NCBI GenBank assembly: GCA_030598065.1
Contig: JAUVQR010000116.1
Location: 1-5,659 of the forward strand
Direction: 5' to 3'
DNA: 5,659 bases
DNA from: Planctomycetota bacterium
Lineage (GTDB): Bacteria; Planctomycetota; Brocadiia; Brocadiales; Bathyanammoxibiaceae
A program made the position numbers and the translations under genes. Of this stretch, positions 1-5,613 are shown piece by piece (within the stretch, counting starts at the first letter, position 1; each line of letters starts with the position of its first letter). The notes below the pieces were generated by a model, which saw only the letters and a list, made by a program, of their open reading frames with translations, did no database searches and had not been told where the DNA came from.

Positions 1-2537
1 AACCCTACCCGGTCGGTGACTACCACGTCTACAATGGTGTACTCCGGGCTTGATTTGTTGTCTACGTATATCCTGGGGATGCTTTTATTGTTAAACGGCC
101 GTTTCCCCGGGACGACACGGCGCTGGCGAGAGCGCAGCATCTCTGCAAGTGACATCTTTCCACTGAAGACACCCAGGAAGTCCTGGCGTAGTTCCCGGCA
201 CAGCTTCTCGTTGAACTGCCGCTGTTCGTGCTGCGCGGCAGCGACACGGAAGCGGTCAAGGATTATGCCGTCCCTGCGGGTGTATGCCTGCGCGCTTATG
301 ATGTTGAGCCCCCTGGCCGCAAATACGCCGGCTATCTGAGAAAATCTGGCGGGACGGTCCTCCGTGGACAGCCAGACGTCTATATAGTTTTCGGCCGGCG
401 CGAAGGCCATTGCTATGGGGCAGTTGTCCTCTTCTAACCCATGAATCAACCCCAGGTGCACCATCGCCTCTTCGGGGCTGACTTCCAATATGTACCTGGA
501 CGGGACGGCTTCGCAGTGCCCGGACGCCTGTTCCTCCAGACCCTTTGCGCGGGCCAGCTCAAGGAATTCTTCCCTGAACGCCCCGGTGCTTTTTGCCACC
601 GGGGGGGTATCTTCAGACAGCATTATCTCCGTCTTCTGGTACAGTTCCCACAAGAGGGAGTCGTACCAGGCAAACCAGGACCCACTGGATCTTATATCGG
701 CGTACGTCAACAGGTACAGGAACTTCAGGTTTGTCAGGCTGCCGACCTTTTCTGCAAAGGCGGCCAGCGCGGTCTCCTCGCCATGGTCGCGGCGTTCAAA
801 TAGATATGTCATCTCCAGATGGTTCTCTACAAGGAATTCAAGCAGTCTCGCGTCGTCTTCCTCGAGGCACAGCCTCTGGGCGACAGCCGGGATGAGGGCC
901 GCTCCCAACAGCGAGTGGTGAGGCCCCCTGGGCTTGCCTATGTCGTGCAGGAGGAGGGCCAGTCTGAGGACGGCCGGTTTGCCCGTCTCATCCAATAATT
1001 TTCGCTTCTGGATACTTTCCGTTGAGCCGGCGGAACCCAGTTGCTCGAGTGAATCTATCTCACCTATTGCCCTAAGGGAGTGCTCGTCCACCGTGTGCGT
1101 GTGAAGTGACTCGTAATGTACGAAGCCAATCAGGTCGTCAAACTCCGGGATGTATCTGCCCAGCAGCCCGCAGTCCCGCATGTGGGACAAGACCTTGTGT
1201 ACATTACCGCCGGAGCCTTCCAGTATGCCAATAAATGACCGCGCCACGTCCGGGTTGTTGCGGAAGCCTTCGTCTACCTGCCACAGGTGCTCGTGAACCA
1301 GCTTCAGCACCTCCTGGCTTGGCTCGAGGTGGTGTCTCTGGGCCGTGAGGAAGACATCCATCAGCTTTTTTGCCTTCTTCGGGCCGTCAGCGACGTCTTC
1401 GCCGGTAAAATAAAGTTTCTTTCCTATGGCGACCGTATCGGCGTCCACGGGCCGCCGTATCGCCCGCCTGTGGGCCGCTGGAGGCCCGATGGCGGCCGTA
1501 AGACGGGCCAGGGTAGTATTCAGGTGGAAGCGGGTCTTTCCGGCCGCCGTGAAGTACTCTCTCATCATTGTAGCCGCGCCGGGTGAACCGTTGGTCTCCC
1601 TGTAGCCGAGTGCCCGCGCGACCTCTTGCTGGAGCGCTCGCTCAAGGACGTCGTTTTTCCTACCCGAAAGCAGGTGGAGTTCTGTTCGGATGCACTGTAT
1701 TCGGCTGTATGCCTTCTGAAGGGAAGAGGCCTCCTCCTCCTTCAGCAACGGTGGCATTCCGCCGAACTTGTACGGAAGCAGCCGGGTCAGCCGTTGCATC
1801 CAAAAGACCATCTGGGCGTCCCTCAGGCCGCCGGGGTCTTCTTTGACGTTGGGCTCAAGGGTAAACGGGGACATACCCCTCGAACGGTGCCTGTCTCGTG
1901 TCTCATCGGTCCTGTCAGCGATAAACGAGAATAAGTTGGCGGAGAAGAAGCGCAAGATTACCTCTTCCTCAAACTGGCGGAAGAGCTGCTCATTTCCAAC
2001 GACGTATCTGCCCTCCAAAAGCGCGGAGGAGGCGACGTAGTCCTTTTCCATTACCTGGAGGCAGCTTTGGGTGTCTCTGCAGGCGTGGGAGACAGACAGG
2101 CCGGCGTCCCACAACAACTGCAGCACGGTGCTCATCAGGTATTCCACGTGGGGATGCCCCTGCTCGCGGGCTGGCGGAGTTTCACCTGGAGGGAGCACCC
2201 CCGTATGAAACAGCATGAGGTCTATGTCTGAGAAAGGCTGCAATTCCCCCCTGCCGTAGCCTCCGGTGGCTATCCAGACCACGTGAAGCTTCTGCTCGCC
2301 TGCGGTCTCTTGCGCGAACCGGTGCGCCGAGACGACGACGGTGTCCACCAGCCGGGCCAGCCTCTTTGAAACGATATCGCCCGGCGCACCGTCTCTGTGC
2401 AGTTTGTAAGTGAGCGCCTTTTCTCTCTCGAGAAGAGCCTTGAGCCCGCGAAGTACCTCCGCTCTTTCCGGCCGGTCGCCCGGCAGGGAAAGAGAGGGCG
2501 CCGGGTGTTCCAAGACTGTCGTTTCTCTAAAGGTCAC
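1..2537 (-). CDS. glnD: Bifunctional uridylyltransferase/uridylyl-removing enzyme GlnD (PII uridylyltransferase), C-terminus cut by window edge
   Basis: GlnD uridylylates PII when glutamine is low and removes UMP when glutamine is high; it is the cytoplasmic glutamine sensor of the nitrogen cascade. The reading frame is open without a stop from GTG at 2537 to the left edge, giving 845 visible residues. Domains in order: nucleotidyltransferase with GGYGRGEL at residues 92-99 and SDIDL at 103-107 (catalytic D104 and D106); the family motif EPNVKEDPGGLRD at 228-240; an HD hydrolase domain with H486 in HTVDEHSL, HDIGK at 531-535, ENHLEM at 571-576 and D614 in TYADIR; ACT1 from about 718 to 790; and the start of ACT2 (VVVTDRVG, to residue 845). 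Family members are near 890 residues, so roughly 50-65 residues should lie outside the window. The GTG start is chosen because glnA ends 20 nt upstream; the GAAGG just after the glnA stop sits 13 nt from the GTG, a long spacing, so translation may depend on coupling to glnA. All catalytic residues of both activities are present. Confidence 0.96.
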   Translation of the reverse strand, partial: MTFRETTVLEHPAPSLSLPGDRPERAEVLRGLKALLEREKALTYKLHRDGAPGDIVSKRLARLVDTVVVSAHRFAQETAGEQKLHVVWIATGGYGRGELQPFSDIDLMLFHTGVLPPGETPPAREQGHPHVEYLMSTVLQLLWDAGLSVSHACRDTQSCLQVMEKDYVASSALLEGRYVVGNEQLFRQFEEEVILRFFSANLFSFIADRTDETRDRHRSRGMSPFTLEPNVKEDPGGLRDAQMVFWMQRLTRLLPYKFGGMPPLLKEEEASSLQKAYSRIQCIRTELHLLSGRKNDVLERALQQEVARALGYRETNGSPGAATMMREYFTAAGKTRFHLNTTLARLTAAIGPPAAHRRAIRRPVDADTVAIGKKLYFTGEDVADGPKKAKKLMDVFLTAQRHHLEPSQEVLKLVHEHLWQVDEGFRNNPDVARSFIGILEGSGGNVHKVLSHMRDCGLLGRYIPEFDDLIGFVHYESLHTHTVDEHSLRAIGEIDSLEQLGSAGSTESIQKRKLLDETGKPAVLRLALLLHDIGKPRGPHHSLLGAALIPAVAQRLCLEEDDARLLEFLVENHLEMTYLFERRDHGEETALAAFAEKVGSLTNLKFLYLLTYADIRSSGSWFAWYDSLLWELYQKTEIMLSEDTPPVAKSTGAFREEFLELARAKGLEEQASGHCEAVPSRYILEVSPEEAMVHLGLIHGLEEDNCPIAMAFAPAENYIDVWLSTEDRPARFSQIAGVFAARGLNIISAQAYTRRDGIILDRFRVAAAQHEQRQFNEKLCRELRQDFLGVFSGKMSLAEMLRSRQRRVVPGKRPFNNKSIPRIYVDNKSSPEYTIVDVVVTDRVG

Positions 2538-2557
2538 TTTATGAGACTTACCTTCGC

Positions 2558-3970
2558 TTAAACGTCATGATACAACGAGAATTCGTAGGGGTGGGGGCGG
2601 AGCCGAATAGCGTCCACCTCGTGCTTCCTCTTGTAAGATATCCACGTCTCTATAACGTCCTGTGTAAAGACGTCCCCCTTAAGCAGAAATTCGTGGTTCT
2701 CCTCAAGCGCGTCCAGGGCCTTCTCCAGCGATTCAGGGGTCGCCGGCACCTTCGCCAGCTCCTCGGGAGGCAGGTCGTATATGTCCTTGTCCAGGGGCTT
2801 GCCCGGGTCTATCTTGTTTTGTATGCCGTCGATAGCGGCCATCGTTATGGCCGCGAAGGCGAGATAGGCGTTGCATGAGGGGTCGGGAGTCCTGAACTCC
2901 AGCCTTATGGCCTTCGGGTTGTGGGAGTACATGGGTATCCTGACCGCTGCGCTCCTGTTCCTGGAGGAGTATGCGAGGTTTATAGGCGCCTCGTGTCCGG
3001 GCGCCAGCCGCTTGTACGAGTTTGTAGTTGGGTTTGTAAATGCCAGGAGTGCGCCAGCGTGGTGGAGTATCCCTCCGATGGCGTACATCGCGGTGTCACT
3101 GAGCCCGGCGTAGCCGTCTCCGGCAAAGAGCGGTTCGCCGCCCTTCCATAGTGAAAAGTGCGTATGCATGCCCGAGCCGTTGTCGCCCATAATGGGCTTG
3201 GGCATGAAGGTGACGGTCTTACCGTGCTTCCGGGCGGTGTTCTTTACGATGTATTTATAGAGCTGCATCAGGTCCCCCGTCCTGAGAAGCGTGGTGAACT
3301 TGAAGTTTATCTCACCCTGCCCGCCCGTGGATACCTCGTGGTGCTGGCGCTCTACCTCCATGCCGCAGTCCTCCATGAGCAGCATCATCTCGGAGCGGAT
3401 GTTCTGCTGGGTGTCCGCCGGGGGCACGGGCTGGTATCCCTCCTTGTGGGCTATCTTGTAGCCTAGGTTGGGACCCTCATCCTCTCCCGTGGTCCAATTG
3501 CCCTCGGAAGATTCTATGAAGTAAAACGAGTGGTCCGGCTGGTGCTCAAAGCGCAGGCTGTCGAATATAAAGAATTCCGCCTCCGGGCCGAAAAAGGCCG
3601 TGTCCGCAATGCCTGTTGACTTGAGATATGTCTCCGCCTTCCGGGCGATAAAGCGCGGATCCCTGGGGTAGTTCTCTCTTGTGATGGGTTCCAGTATGTC
3701 ACAGGTGAATATCATGGTAGGCGCCTCAAGGAACGGGTCCATCACCGCCGTGCCGGGGTCCGGTATGGCCACCAGGTCGCTCATGTGAATCGGCTGCCAG
3801 GCGCGAAGGCTGGAGCCGTCAAAACCGAAGCCCTCCTCGAAAGCCTTCTCCGACATCTCTCTTACCGGTACCGAAAAGTGATGCCACTTGCCAAGCAGGT
3901 CAACGAAACGGAGGTCCGCCACCTTAGCGCCCTTTTGCTTGCAGAGTTCTATCGCTTCTTTGGGTGTCAT
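2558..3970 (-). CDS. glnA: Type I glutamine synthetase GlnA (glutamate-ammonia ligase), adenylylatable form
   Basis: GlnA makes glutamine from glutamate, ammonia and ATP as a cytoplasmic dodecamer. It is complete at 470 residues, essentially the length of the E. coli enzyme. The N-terminal beta-grasp domain contains DGSSLRAW (51-58), whose aspartate belongs to the loop that completes the neighbouring active site. The catalytic domain shows GPEAEFF (128-134, metal ligands E130 and E132), HEVSTGGQGE (211-220, ligands E212 and E220), the ATP/glutamate motif KPIMGDNGSGMHTH (258-271), R321 and flap E327 in KRLAPGHE, R339 in SRNRS and the FRTPDPSCN segment (359-367). Tyr398 in DIYDLPPEE matches the tyrosine adenylylated by GlnE in the GSI-beta group, so covalent control is expected although glnE is not in view. 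The start follows the glnB stop by 2 nt, with a GGAGG ribosome binding site 10 nt upstream inside the end of glnB. It is the middle gene of glnB-glnA-glnD. No key residue is missing. Confidence 0.98.
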   Translation of the reverse strand: MTPKEAIELCKQKGAKVADLRFVDLLGKWHHFSVPVREMSEKAFEEGFGFDGSSLRAWQPIHMSDLVAIPDPGTAVMDPFLEAPTMIFTCDILEPITRENYPRDPRFIARKAETYLKSTGIADTAFFGPEAEFFIFDSLRFEHQPDHSFYFIESSEGNWTTGEDEGPNLGYKIAHKEGYQPVPPADTQQNIRSEMMLLMEDCGMEVERQHHEVSTGGQGEINFKFTTLLRTGDLMQLYKYIVKNTARKHGKTVTFMPKPIMGDNGSGMHTHFSLWKGGEPLFAGDGYAGLSDTAMYAIGGILHHAGALLAFTNPTTNSYKRLAPGHEAPINLAYSSRNRSAAVRIPMYSHNPKAIRLEFRTPDPSCNAYLAFAAITMAAIDGIQNKIDPGKPLDKDIYDLPPEELAKVPATPESLEKALDALEENHEFLLKGDVFTQDVIETWISYKRKHEVDAIRLRPHPYEFSLYHDV

Positions 3971-3972
3971 CT

Positions 3973-4314
3973 TTATATGGCCTCCGGCCCCCTTTCGCCG
4001 GTCCGTATGCGCACCGCGTCCTCAATAGGAATGACGAATATCTTGCCGTCGCCTTCCTCCTCGCCCAGCCTGCCGGCACGCACGATAGACTCTATCGCGG
4101 GCTCAAGAAAGGGCTCATTCACGGCGACCTCAATCTTTACCTTTCTTACCGTATTTACCGCGTATTCTTTTCCCCTGAATGTCTCGGTACGGCTCCCTTT
4201 GCCGCCAAACCCCTCCACGTCACTGACGGTTAGTCTCACTACACCGACCTCGCAGAGGGCATCCTTCACGGCCTCCAGTCTGGCGGGTTGGATTATGGCT
4301 TCAATCATCCTCAT
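3973..4314 (-). CDS. glnB: Nitrogen regulatory protein PII (GlnB/GlnK family) with atypical T-loop base and B-loop
   Basis: PII is a small trimeric signal protein that binds ATP/ADP and 2-oxoglutarate and relays nitrogen status to targets such as GlnE and NtrB. It is 113 residues, the normal length. The N-terminus (MRMIEAIIQPARLEAVKDAL) and the C-terminal IRTGERG are standard. The T-loop keeps Y51 in FRGKEYAV, the residue GlnD uridylylates, and K58, which contacts 2-oxoglutarate in E. coli GlnB. The T-loop base differs: the usual GFGRQKGH reads GFGGKGSR (35-42), so Q39, which helps hold Mg-ATP-2-oxoglutarate, is replaced or deleted. The B-loop reads RAGRLGEEEGDGK (79-91) where E. coli has RTAQTGKIGDGK, i.e. 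an acidic stretch and about one extra residue. It is the first gene of the operon, directly upstream of glnA. Whether it should be called glnB or glnK cannot be settled: linkage to glnA and the lack of amtB favour glnB. No clear Shine-Dalgarno precedes ATG 4314; ATG 4308 is a possible alternative start. Confidence 0.95.
   Translation of the reverse strand: MRMIEAIIQPARLEAVKDALCEVGVVRLTVSDVEGFGGKGSRTETFRGKEYAVNTVRKVKIEVAVNEPFLEPAIESIVRAGRLGEEEGDGKIFVIPIEDAVRIRTGERGPEAI
3981..3985 (-). promoter_or_regulatory. Ribosome binding site of glnA within the end of glnB
   Basis: GGAGG on the minus strand lies 10 nt before the glnA ATG and overlaps the last codons of glnB. It supports ATG 3970 as the glnA start and permits independent initiation even though the genes are only 2 nt apart. 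Confidence 0.65.
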
Positions 4315-4385
4315 AAGCGCAGGGCTAACATATACTTAGGAAGGTTTAACCAACTGGGAAAATGTCAAAAAAAAGTACACAAATT

Positions 4386-4413
4386 ATTATACAACAAATA
4401 ATGGATAATTCAA
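4386..4413 (-). promoter_or_regulatory. Predicted sigma70-type promoter of the glnB-glnA-glnD operon
   Basis: On the minus strand a -35 TTGAAT (4413-4408; four of six consensus bases) is followed after 16 nt by a perfect -10 TATAAT (4391-4386). Transcription would start near 4379, giving a leader of about 65 nt before glnB. A run of eight T on the coding strand (4374-4367) falls within the first few transcribed bases. No sigma54 -24/-12 element with the essential GG and GC was found upstream of glnB, so this operon may not be NtrC/sigma54 driven, unlike many glnA operons. Confidence 0.5.
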
Positions 4414-4495
4414 GCCGCTAGTAAAAAAATGTGCTGCATGATAACCCTTTTTCCCATAAGTGGTTATGTGGTAACAGACGTTTATCGGCCACACC

Positions 4496-4511
4496 GGGAA
4501 GGCACATTCCC
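4496..4511. repeat. Short hairpin GGGAA / TTCCC
   Basis: Five-base arms GGGAA (4496-4500) and TTCCC (4507-4511) flank a 6-nt loop. It has no T-run on either side, so it is not a terminator. It may be chance in a region rich in small dyads. Confidence 0.35.
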
Positions 4512-4517
4512 AGAAAA

Positions 4518-4589
4518 GCCGTAAGTTTTTATTATATAAAGAATTATGCACTTCGAGGCGCAGGTTATGCACAAAAGGCGTCTTACGGC
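4518..4589. repeat. Inverted repeat GCCGTAAG ... CTTACGGC
   Basis: Perfect 8-bp arms at 4518-4525 and 4582-4589 enclose 56 nt that contain the TTATGCAC direct repeat and the AT-rich TATATAAA block. In RNA this could close a larger structured domain; in DNA the arms could be paired regulator sites. The right arm lies within the possible small ORF starting at 4567. Confidence 0.4.
4544..4572 (+). repeat. TTATGCAC direct repeat, 21-nt period, with an embedded 16-bp dyad
   Basis: TTATGCAC occurs at 4544-4551 and 4565-4572, exactly 21 nt (two helical turns) apart. Overlapping the first copy is an imperfect palindrome TGCACTTCGAGGCGCA (4547-4562) in which six of eight positions in the half-sites match. 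The halves resemble the TGCAC/GGTGCA halves of NtrC sites but with a spacer one base short, so that assignment is weak. Confidence 0.4.
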
Positions 4590-4710
4590 GGCGACCAGAA
4601 CCCCTTATTTTCAGGGTTTTCTTGTAAAGGATAAGGGTAAGGTCGTTGTCTACCAACCGTACGAGTTGCCTGCCCGTTGCACAGATTGTCATTACAGCGT
4701 TTTACCGTAG
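4567..4710 (+). CDS. Possible small ORF (47 aa) upstream of and in frame with the PHP gene; function unknown
   Basis: I do not recognise this product. ATG 4567 is preceded by GAGG (4555-4558) at 8 nt, a good ribosome binding site. A longer form from ATG 4546 (54 residues) is also open, with a TAA just upstream. The predicted peptide is basic at the start (MHKRRLTAATR), has a mixed central part (KDKGKVVVYQPYEL) and ends in ARCTDCHYSVLP, with two cysteines in a CxxC-like arrangement. It terminates at TAG 4708-4710, 6 nt before the GTG start of the PHP gene, and is in the same frame as that gene. The TAG partly forms the AGGGG that could act as the PHP ribosome binding site. It could be a real small gene translationally coupled to PHP, the remnant of a longer N-terminus, or chance. 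No homologue comes to mind. Confidence 0.3.
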   Translation: MHKRRLTAATRTPYFQGFLVKDKGKVVVYQPYELPARCTDCHYSVLP

Positions 4711-4716
4711 GGGCAG

Positions 4717-5409
4717 GTGACTAATTATATCGGGTTTGTGGATCGTAGCCAAATGCTCTGGAACATAGACCTCCATGTGCATACGAACTACTCAAAGGAT
4801 GGTGCGGTTCCTATAGAAAAGGTTGTGACACTTTGCAGACAAAAGGGACTACACGGTGTCGGAGTAATAGATCATAATACCATTGAAGGTGCGTTAAAAC
4901 TGAAGACATCGCCGATTGATGGCTTCTCAATCATCGTTGGTGAAGAGATAGACACTAGCGAAGGGGAGATAGCTGGATTGTTTCTTAAGGAATGGATTTC
5001 GCCTGGACTCTCTCCTGAGGAGACTATTGATATAATTAAACAGCAAGGAGGATTGGTATACATAACACATCCTTTCTGTCGCTTTAGAAGATCGAGACTA
5101 AGGCTTAATGCCTTAAAAAGGGTAGTAGATAGAGTAGACATCATAGAGGTATTCAATTCCCGGAATATCTTTCATGGAGACAATAAAAAGGCATGTGCAT
5201 TTGCAAAAGACAACAAAAAATTAATGATGGTTGGAAGCGATGCACATATTGCCTATGAGTATGGGAAGTCCTACATAAGAATTCCCCCCTTTAACAGTGC
5301 CGAGGAGTTTAAAAGAAACCTGGCAGGCGCCGAATTCGTTACACGAAAGGCGCCCCTGTGGGTCCATCTTATGACGAAATGGGCGAAGATGACGAAGGGT
5401 AAATTATGA
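4717..5409 (+). CDS. PHP-domain metal-dependent phosphoesterase
   Basis: PHP (polymerase and histidinol phosphatase) domain protein; stand-alone members hydrolyse phosphoester bonds using a cluster of two or three metal ions. The substrate here is unknown. Numbered from GTG 4717 (230 residues), the metal-binding motifs are DLHVHTNYS (H20, H22 at motif I), VIDHN (D52, H53), GEEIDT (E77), ITHPF (H118) and GSDAH (D175, H177). These are the expected ligands in the expected order and indicate an active enzyme. There is no signal peptide or membrane segment, so it should be cytoplasmic. The start is uncertain: GTG 4717 has AGGGG only 3 nt upstream, while ATG 4753 (residue 13) begins directly before the conserved N-terminus of the domain and would give 218 residues. 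The gene is AT-rich with many ATA, AGA and AAA codons compared with the gln operon, suggesting separate origin or lower expression. A hydrophobic ORF overlaps its stop codon. It is transcribed divergently from glnB, so a role in nitrogen control is not implied. Confidence 0.9.
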   Translation: MTNYIGFVDRSQMLWNIDLHVHTNYSKDGAVPIEKVVTLCRQKGLHGVGVIDHNTIEGALKLKTSPIDGFSIIVGEEIDTSEGEIAGLFLKEWISPGLSPEETIDIIKQQGGLVYITHPFCRFRRSRLRLNALKRVVDRVDIIEVFNSRNIFHGDNKKACAFAKDNKKLMMVGSDAHIAYEYGKSYIRIPPFNSAEEFKRNLAGAEFVTRKAPLWVHLMTKWAKMTKGKL

Positions 5410-5489
5410 TGGCAAAGGACCAAAGGCTACTCGTAATCCCTTTTGTCTCGCTCTTTGCTGTCGTCTTGTTGACCTGCCTCCCCACTTAA
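5406..5489 (+). pseudogene. Short hydrophobic ORF (27 aa) overlapping the PHP stop; probably a truncated membrane-protein gene
   Basis: ATG 5406 overlaps the PHP stop as ATGA, with a second ATG directly after it, and GAAGG (5394-5398) lies 7 nt upstream, so translation coupled to PHP is well supported. The peptide starts with a polar, charged MMAKDQR and continues as an uninterrupted hydrophobic stretch rich in Leu and Val to a TAA at 5487-5489. This looks like the first membrane helix or signal anchor of a longer protein. The stop lies inside a cluster of short repeats (5484-5571), and no continuation of the protein is seen in any frame. Truncation by insertion of repeat-bearing DNA is the simplest explanation. 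Alternatives are a genuine single-helix small protein or a Leu/Val-rich leader peptide. The specific membrane protein cannot be identified from 27 residues. Confidence 0.4.
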
Positions 5490-5571
5490 ACCGGTCCAGT
5501 TTTAACCCCCTACCTTAAAACTGCGCCACTTGAACTGGAAAGCCGCCAGTTACCCACCCGACCTGAAAATT
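5484..5571. repeat. Cluster of iterated short repeats, core ACYTRAAACTGG, both orientations; possible insertion-sequence end
   Basis: Four plus-orientation copies are visible: ACTTAAACCGG (5484), ACCTTAAAACTG (5512), ACTTGAACTGG (5528) and ACCTGAAAATT (5561). Two inverted copies lie between them: CCAGTTTTAA (5496) and CCAGTTACC (5546). The larger units at 5482-5510 and 5526-5555 both read CCACTT(A/G)AAC(C/T)GG followed by CCAGTT and ACCC, a 44-nt period. Some insertion sequences, notably IS21-like elements, carry several imperfect short repeats at their ends as transposase binding sites. No transposase is in the window and no terminal sequence or target duplication can be defined, so the assignment is tentative. 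Confidence 0.45.
5497..5523. repeat. Perfect 9-bp inverted repeat CAGTTTTAA / TTAAAACTG
   Basis: Arms at 5497-5505 and 5515-5523 surround a 9-nt loop. It arises from two neighbouring copies of the iterated repeat in opposite orientation. CCAGTT at 5496-5501 and at 5546-5551 can each also pair with AACTGG at 5533-5538, so mutually exclusive hairpins are possible. There is no T-run after the stem, so a terminator is not supported. Confidence 0.55.
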
Positions 5572-5613
5572 AAGTGTATTTTCTGCTACGTGAGATATAT
5601 CTATACAAGTGAC

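Larger units (their letters stand above)
4315..4716. other. AT-rich divergent intergenic region between glnB and the PHP gene
   Basis: This 402-nt stretch separates the minus-strand gln operon from the plus-strand PHP gene. It holds the predicted glnB promoter, a GGGAA/TTCCC hairpin (4496-4511), an 8-bp inverted repeat GCCGTAAG/CTTACGGC (4518-4589), a TTATGCAC direct repeat (4544-4572) and a possible 47-codon ORF (4567-4710). I found no tRNA, rRNA or recognisable riboswitch. Longer open frames here (minus 4387-4692 and plus 4431-4634) have unconvincing composition and are treated as chance. No convincing plus-strand promoter with both boxes is visible; TATATAAA at 4533-4540 is a possible -10 without a matching -35. 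Confidence 0.7.

Noticed and set aside
16..2040. Several plus-strand open frames opposite glnD
   Set aside because: They overlap one another and the unbroken glnD frame, have no recognisable motifs and look like antisense shadows.
1..2537. Frameshifted or broken glnD, because no complete open frame ends within the window
   Set aside because: Manual translation from GTG 2537 shows one uninterrupted frame with all domains in order; it simply runs off the left edge.
3785..4339. Plus-strand open frame of 184 codons antisense to the glnA start and glnB
   Set aside because: It lies fully opposite two well-supported genes, shows no domain, and is explained by GC-rich codon structure on the other strand.
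4547..4562. NtrC binding site
   Set aside because: Half-sites resemble TGCAC/GGTGCA but the spacing is one base short and no sigma54 promoter is nearby.
4431..4634. Plus-strand 67-codon open frame between glnB and the PHP gene
   Set aside because: No convincing ribosome binding site or motif; overlaps the better-supported small ORF at 4567-4710 in another frame.
4666..4681. Sigma54-like promoter TTGCCTG-N4-TTGCA upstream of the PHP gene
   Set aside because: The -12 half is perfect but the -24 half lacks the essential GG, so I do not call it.
4387..4692. Minus-strand 101-codon open frame upstream of glnB
   Set aside because: Low-complexity, unprotein-like translation, overlaps the predicted glnB promoter, and no motif or family likeness is visible.
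5497..5523. Intrinsic terminator after the PHP gene
   Set aside because: The stem is AT-rich and no T-run follows on either strand; it is better explained as two opposed repeat copies.
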